From assembly GCA_035610365.1 (NCBI GenBank), contig CM069435.1:86523389-86587388 (forward strand): a stretch of DNA of 64,000 nt. Reading direction: 5' to 3'. The notes below the pieces were generated by a model. That model worked only from the letters and a program-made list of their open reading frames with translations, was not told the DNA's origin and searched no databases. This document shows positions 58,201 to 64,000 of this stretch, piece after piece (positions within the stretch are counted from its first letter, which is position 1; every line of letters starts with the position of its first letter). The position numbers and the translations under genes are program-made. The stretch comes from Aquatica leii. Taxonomy: Eukaryota > Arthropoda > Insecta > Coleoptera > Lampyridae.

Positions 58201-58600
58201 AATCTTTTTCGTGTTCGAATAGATTACGTTTAAAGCGTTATATTCAAAAACTTAATTAATTAACTCGATACGGTATATATTAAGATTCTATTCTAGTCGC
58301 CGTGAAACAAAACACTATTTTGGTGCTCGTATGTTAATGTTTTTTTTTATGTTGGTTAATATTTAAAAATACTACATTAAGAGAAAATGTAGTGATTGCA
58401 ATAGTGAATTAATCAACGCACATTTTACTCATGGGACACTGTATTATTAGGTGCTAGTCAGAAACTTCTCGAGTTGTGGAATTAAATAATTATATCTTCG
58501 TGATAAAAAGCAAAATAAGTAAATATTTCAAAATAAACAAGAAATTATGAAAGGGGAGTTTAAGAGATACGACATCAGGCATTGCATATTAAGCTATTAA
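55290..58600. other. Spacer, no gene seen
   Basis: AT-rich. A lone transposon-like end (ACAAGGTGTAACTCAAAAGT) occurs near 56005. The open frame 57968-58156 has no recognisable domain. Confidence 0.45.
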
Positions 58601-58672
58601 AAGAACTCAAATTCTAGTAATACAATCCTTCAGCAAACATTACAATAGATTTTTTCCCAAGAACCAATTTGA

Positions 58673-58870
58673 CAAATACATTTTGGATAATTCCCGTGTT
58701 GTCGTTATCACAAAAGCTGAGATCTCGGTACACGTCGCAGTAGACATCTTCAGAACCTGAAATAACTGAATTGAATGTCGTTATCACACAAGCTGAGCTT
58801 TCGTCACACGTCGCAATAGACATATTCAGAGCTTGGAATAAACTTAGTTTTTGTGCTGCCAACATCGCAA
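58673..58870 (-). mobile_element. Tandem hammerhead-like repeat units (two copies)
   Basis: On the minus strand, two units about 76 bp apart (cores 58790-58829 and 58713-58753) share TCTGAA.ATGTCTA.TGCG, ACGTGT, CTCAGCTT and TGTGATAACGACA. Each contains a hammerhead-like core. A third, inverted copy is at 59321-59420. Dimeric arrangement of such units is typical of Penelope-like or retrozyme-type repeats. Confidence 0.5.
58713..58829 (-). ncRNA. Two degenerate hammerhead-ribozyme-like cores
   Basis: The consensus of the three local units reads CTGAAGA, then stem II GTCCAC/GTG-T-GAC with a TGCGAC loop and a bulged T, then GAAA. A stem III of AGC-TCA-GCT, closing with U16.1 and H17 at TT, follows. 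Copy A (58790-58829) has CTGAATA with intact GAAA. Copy B (58713-58753) has intact CTGAAGA but GAGA. Each copy therefore has one core defect. Confidence 0.4.
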
Positions 58871-59197
58871 ACGTCAATATTCGTTCGTTAGTGTAGTTAC
58901 GTAATGAACGAAAAAAGCTCTAGGGTGGCAAAATGAAAACTATTAATCCACATAAAATTAAGTGTTCAAAGTCAATTAATATATTAGAATTAGTATGCGA
59001 CAGGTGGAAAAATCATTTTAAAAATCTTAAAATTCAGTTAAAATTGAAGAAAAACGATGTTAAAGTTAATGTCAAATCTGACAGATTTAGTAATAAATGT
59101 AGTACCAACATTATATTTCTGTTTCTTTTTTTTTTATTTTTTTAAAAAAGAATGTAATTTTTTATAAAAGGCAACACAAAAAATAATGTACATTACT

Positions 59198-59303
59198 CTC
59201 GTCGAAAGAATCATAGCATAACTCACTCACATGCAACGCTCGGCCGTGCGGCCTCGCGTCGCATTAACGTTCGTTATGCTATTTCTTACTTTCGACTCTT
59301 GTT
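59198..59303. repeat. Imperfect palindrome, arms about 50 bp
   Basis: The left arm (GTCGAAAGAATCATAGCATAA ... GCAACGCTCGGCCG) mirrors the right arm (CGGCCTCGCGTCGC ... TTATGCTATTTCTTACTTTCGAC). It is GC-rich at the centre, unlike its surroundings, and lies between the two opposed hammerhead-like repeat sets. Confidence 0.6.
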
Positions 59304-59320
59304 ACGTAAACTACTATTAT

Positions 59321-59420
59321 TTCAGGCTCTGAAGATGTCCACTGCGACGTGTGACAAAAGCTTAGCTTGCTTGATAACGACAACACGGGAATTATCCAGA
59401 ATGGAAAATTGTATTACGAA
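59321..59420 (+). repeat. Inverted third copy of the hammerhead-like repeat
   Basis: TTCAGGCTCTGAAGATGTCC (59321-59340) through ACGACAACACGGGAATTATCC matches the minus-strand units at 58673-58770. Its core has CTGAAGA and the same stem II, but AAAA in place of GAAA. Confidence 0.55.
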
Positions 59421-62400
59421 TGCAACCTGAATTCTGCTATAAGATAGGTCTTACATAGCACAGTTGACTTCTAAAAACCTACTTTTTAGAATGCTTAACA
59501 CAACTTAAACGAATTGGAATGTTACGTTTTCGAAACAAACAAAGTATAGCTGGTTCTGTTCACAAGAACAACTAAACATAATCGATATTACAAAAAGGCA
59601 CATATTAACAAAATTTGTAAGTGTTTTAGGCGATGTATACGGCGTGTGGGACAAATTTAGAGCTTGGCTATGACACTATAGTATGAGTACCGAGTAGCCA
59701 CTACCCAACTACAACGATTTTACCAGCACTCAAGAAGTCGCTACATGGTGCAAACATGCAATTAACTAACTTCAGCTTTAAACTTTAGGCCATAAACGAC
59801 CGGGCACGAGCAAAGCAACGAAAAATGTCGCCCAACATTCGCGAACAAAAAACAAACAAAGGAAAACCATTTACGAACGGGACTCAACACACACACACAT
59901 CGCCTCTTCGTCGTAGACCAAAAATAAAAGCAACAAGCAGAAATGCATTTCTCCATAAAAACTACTCGAGAATATACAAGTTACGCAACACAAGCTCTAC
60001 GTAATACAAAGATTAACTTGTACAGGCTAATTTTTCAGTTAAGGAGCCTACGCCGCAATTTTATCTATGCGGTTTAGCGGTGCAACAAGGGTGGAATATA
60101 TTGTGACTTTGGCACGCTTATTCGTGTTATGGTGTTATAACCGTACGGCTAAAGCTATGTAAAATCACGACTGCGCATGGACTTCTTTACATAAAAGTGT
60201 TTTCATAGGAGATGTCGAAAAACCGACAATTGGGGCCTACTTCTTGGCACCGGATTTCTGGTGACCATACGAGAACAAATTTACATTTTAACTCTGGAAT
60301 GCACGGTTCGATGGGAAAATTGTCTTGCACTGAGGCGCAGTCATTGCTGCTTTTACTTTACTTTTCTTGTTTATAGGAACTCGTTAAATGAATGTCACCT
60401 TTTCTAAAAACCTTTGAACGTATGTACGTTTTATTTAGAGACAATGTTATTTATTTTCTCTTGTCCTTGAACTTGTTTTTGTGAAGTGAGAAAAGCTATA
60501 AGATGTTGCGAGAAAGAGGTACAAGAAGCTTAAGTAGCAGTGAGATTCACCCTTATATTCTAATCCAAAATCCTCAAGGCAAAAATATAAATTTGTTCGA
60601 AAATTAAGCGATCTAAAAAACTCCGTAGGCTTAAAATTGTTTACACTCGCTATATCTACCCATACAAAATCGTTCTTTGATAATTAAATAATTTAAATTT
60701 AGTGAACCAACCCTAGTAATCAGTAATCAAAGCTACAAATGCTGTTACTAATTTGTATTATTAAAAATTTTGTTAACTTTAAAGCTAAAGCTTTATAAAA
60801 TCATGTGTATGAAGGTTTCAAATTTTAGAACAAATCTAAACTGTCATAAAATTGTAATCGGTGTAATGTTTATATAGAACGTTGGGTAAAAACAAATACA
60901 CGTTGATTTGTAGAAAACAAATCTAAGTTGGCCGTGAACAAAGAATAGACGTTCTCATCTAAGCTTGTTGAGGCATCGATTTTAGCTAAAATTTCGCGGA
61001 ACAAACAATGCAATTTATTTTAGAAATTGTAGAGCAGGTACTTTTTCTCGAATTCAAGAGACTCTTTTTGAAAGAGGATAATTCGCGCTCTCATTTCTTA
61101 TTTATAAACAAGCGACATTTTTTAATATACGTTCATTCATATTAAAGCGTGCTTTGTCGAAAGAATTAAAATCCGAGGTAATGACGTAGCAATTTACAAC
61201 CATAATTCGTCTGGCTAAAAATTGTCGTCCAAAATTGATGTCGTGAAAAATAATCGCAATCTATTTGGTCGCGTCCTATTTGATAAAGTTTTCTTAGAAT
61301 TTTAATGAAAAACCTCAGTCCTCAGCGCGTTTATGTAAATTTCTAAATTAACTTTGTTATTCAAAATGAGGATATTTTAATGTAATGAAACAGCATATTT
61401 AAGTGGTTCTCTTCCTTGTTTTTTTTATCTTTCCAACTATGCATTTAGCAAAGAGGTTTTACAAATTTAATTTGAATTACTAAAAACGAGGTACGTTTTT
61501 TCCACTTTGTCTCATTAGTATTGAAGAATATTTGAAACGATCAGATCAAAATGAAAGAAACCAACAGTGAAATGGAGATAGTGTGCCTTTCACGAGTTCG
61601 CAATTAAAACAGTCATTATAACTCGAACACAAGTAAGTTATCAGAGGCAAAACTTGAGAGATATTTGCGTCGAAATGGAATATTTAAGGATATTAAAAGG
61701 CACAAGCGACAAGATCTGATAACGATTGTCGTTTGTTCATCATTTCAAAGCTTTGTCTACAGTTGTTGTTCTTTATAATTTTTTAACGATTACAATAAAG
61801 GGGTTTAAATTAAGCTACGTTCACTTGTTCGCGATTATTTAAAGCCTACTGGGATTACATTCTATAAATCTTGTTTGCTTTTCTACGTCCTCAGTCGTCA
61901 CTTTAATGATCGTTATAGCGTCGACTTCATATTGAAATTTGATATTATTGTATTAATAAAGACAGAAAAGTGTTTTAAGTTTATTGTTAAAAAACGACGA
62001 CAAGTCTTTAGTTAGAAGACTTGAAACATAACTTTAATAAAAAGCTCTTTTGTTTAATATCAATTAACGTAATAGATGCATTAAATGGTCCCTCTAGCCT
62101 AATGTATGCCATTAGCGATACGAGAAGTAACTTACCTTCTACCGTGTCTCAATTGTAATTAAAAACACCATAATTAACTAATCACGATAGAAACACGTAC
62201 ATCGACAAAACGCTTTGATCGCAATAGGATTTAGATGCGTGTCTGTCTGTGTGTTAACGTTAACGCTTCCTTACTTCCTTTGTTTTTAATAATTCGTTGT
62301 TGATTATAATCGCAAAATCCCTTTTGGCTCTGACGGTTAAAAACAACATTTTGACAACATTAACGGAAATTTATCAGGAATTAATAAATTCCCGTTGATT

Positions 62401-62640
62401 AGTGCGTAATCTAGATATATGTTGCTTGTTCTGGCAGATTTATAATTTTTTTGTACCGATGACTGATTTATTGGTACACACAAATTTGTTGTTGTTCTTA
62501 ATGAATACACGAGCATTGTCATCACATATTTGCCTACAGTGTTGTGGAAGTGTTTATTTAACACCCACATTAATCATTTACATATGCTAATCAGAGCGGA
62601 ATTACAAGGATAGCGTCGGGAACGCATGTAGCTGGGTCGG
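59421..62640. other. Spacer, no gene seen
   Basis: AT-rich, with no recognisable protein, RNA gene or repeat shared with the rest of the window. It may be intron 2 of the SBSPON-like gene. Confidence 0.4.
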
Positions 62641-62647
62641 TTGGAAC

Positions 62648-63175
62648 TTGCGTGTCTCGCGACAAAGCGGCGAGATAATTCGTGGTAGTGCCCGTCGTTT
62701 CCGTGGCGAAAGCAGGAAAGTAGAAACGGCTTTATTTGTCGGAGGAAGGCGTTATTCTGTCGGCATTCTTTCTCAGAAGCAGCAGTTGCCAACTGCTAGG
62801 GCTATTTGCAACTCTCCACTTCTTAGGAAGCACCAAAAGTTTATTAAACTATGTAAGAGCCAAAATTACAATCTGGGAGTTTGTGATGTGGTTATTAAAG
62901 TCAACGTAACCAATCGCGTGGCTGTCGAAGGTTATCGTTCCGAATGTACACTTGAGTCAATCTGTATCAATATAAACACGTTGGCTGTTTCATATATCGT
63001 TGTCGACTTACATGCTCGCATGCTCTACAAAACATTTATATCTATTTCTTCGTATCCCATCCTTGCTGCTGTTGACGCTGAACGGGCACATAAGAGTACG
63101 ATTGGCATTGCTGTGTCATTCGTTGCGGGTAGTAGGCTGTTATCTTTTGCCCTGTCGTTTCTGACTAACGGGTAA
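62648..63175 (+). other. Unassigned 175-codon open frame
   Basis: The longest open frame in the last 12 kb, with more balanced base composition than its surroundings. Open frames also run antisense over both ends (62574-62792 and 63025-63228). The translation (start MRVSRQSGEIIRGSARRF) has no domain I recognise and is uneven in character. It could be a transposon relic on either strand or chance. No splice-joined partner was found. Confidence 0.2.
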
Positions 63176-63739
63176 AGCGGTTGATACCTATATACCGGTT
63201 TAAAATGATCGCTAAAAAACTCAAACAAATGAAAATGACCAAAGAGCCAAATGTGTAGTACATATGACCGGGAATTGCTTGCTGCCTACAAATCCTTTCG
63301 TTTTATATTGGAAACCGGAGATTCTAGTAATACTTCGTTTAACGTTAAGGATGCGTTCTTCGAGAACGTTACGTTAACCGAAAAACGTTAACGTAGGAGC
63401 AAATTCGTGAAGGTTATAGTACTACAACTGACTGACAAGTCCACGGAATCTCAGCAGGTGCGCATGCGCCCCCGCTGGTCAACCGCTCGACGAGCAGCAA
63501 TGACGTTATAGTGAGGTATCGTTAACGGGGATAACATTAAGTGAGGTATTATTGTATACACCGATTATAAGTTGCGTTTTTTGCTTTTCACCAAGACAAT
63601 TACGGTACTTGAATTTTATCGGGCAATTCGCATGTAGAATTTACCGAGGCAGTGAGTTAAAAGAATTGCTAATGAACTCCCAATCGTTGAAATTAAAGAA
63701 AGAATTAGTTTGTGATACCTCTACATGTCATCTTCGACC

Positions 63740-64000
63740 GTTTGTATCTTAACATCAAAGGAAGGTTAGTCAGTAAGCGGTGCATATGACCTAGTTTAAA
63801 TAAAGCCATTGTACAATGGGCTCGCAGTGTAGATGCAAATCAAATTACTTTTCAGAAAGTGATTTTCAGTGAAGAAAGAATCAATATAAATTGTTTTGGA
63901 AGTGGAGAGCAAATAATAAAAAGAAAAAAAGAACAGAAACCGAGAAGTATCCTTTTAATATAAAATAAAAGTACAGTTAGTATTTTGACAGTCAGAGGAG
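63740..64000 (+). pseudogene. Tc1-like transposase fragment running off the window
   Basis: GRLVSKR is followed by FQKVIFSEERININCFGSGE then KRKKEQKPRSI. This matches the Tc1/Tc3 pattern W-x-K-V-I-F-S-D-E-x-x-x-N-x-F-G-S-D-G ... K-x-x-E-x-x-P-K-N-I, around the first catalytic aspartate, which is Glu here. The upstream part is frameshifted and the element continues beyond position 64000. Confidence 0.5.

Noticed and set aside
1..64000. tRNA, rRNA and CRISPR features
   Set aside because: No cloverleaf with A/B-box spacing, no rRNA-like segment and no regularly spaced array was found by eye; a tRNAscan/Infernal run would settle small RNAs.

Overview
The window is nuclear DNA of an insect. Genes are AT-rich and split by very short GT-AG introns (many 47-53 bp), spacers are long and full of decayed transposons, and the recognisable proteins are animal ones (4E-T, a somatomedin-B/thrombospondin-1 protein, a cytochrome b5 reductase-like enzyme). 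A beetle is plausible from the style of the LINE and MADF remnants, but this is inference.

Layout. 1-4.7 kb: spacer with a dead TA-flanked mariner-like element (1365-2555) and another transposase scrap. 4.7-6.4 kb, minus strand: a weak PIG-Q-like membrane exon and an intact single-exon CYB5RL-like reductase. 6.4-10.5 kb: inverted and direct repeats. 10.9-29.0 kb, minus strand: one gene of 13 coding exons that I could join in frame throughout, giving a 3372-residue protein with about 31 scattered C2H2 fingers. Its 7.06 kb intron 10 (14136-21198) holds repeats and a heat-shock-type promoter module. 30.7-35.4 kb, minus strand: the complete 12-exon gene for the eIF4E transporter 4E-T (1041 residues). 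35.4-41.5 kb: spacer with hAT-like, mariner-like and Penelope-like debris. 41.5-64 kb, plus strand: signal-peptide/SMB exon and TSP1 exon of an SBSPON-like secreted protein, separated by a 10 kb intron with LINE and MADF remnants; its last exons must lie beyond the window. 54-64 kb also carries a second heat-shock-type promoter module, an orphan 111-codon frame, hammerhead-like repeats and a Tc1-like transposase tail.

The most unusual signals are (i) two related copies of a module with clustered heat-shock elements, a TATA box, an initiator, a leader and a conserved splice donor, neither next to a heat-shock gene, and (ii) two unrelated repeat families whose conserved core fits the hammerhead ribozyme consensus CUGANGA - stem II - GAAA. 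The cellular genes show no operon-like organisation; 4E-T and the zinc-finger gene are neighbours on one strand, 1.3 kb or more apart.
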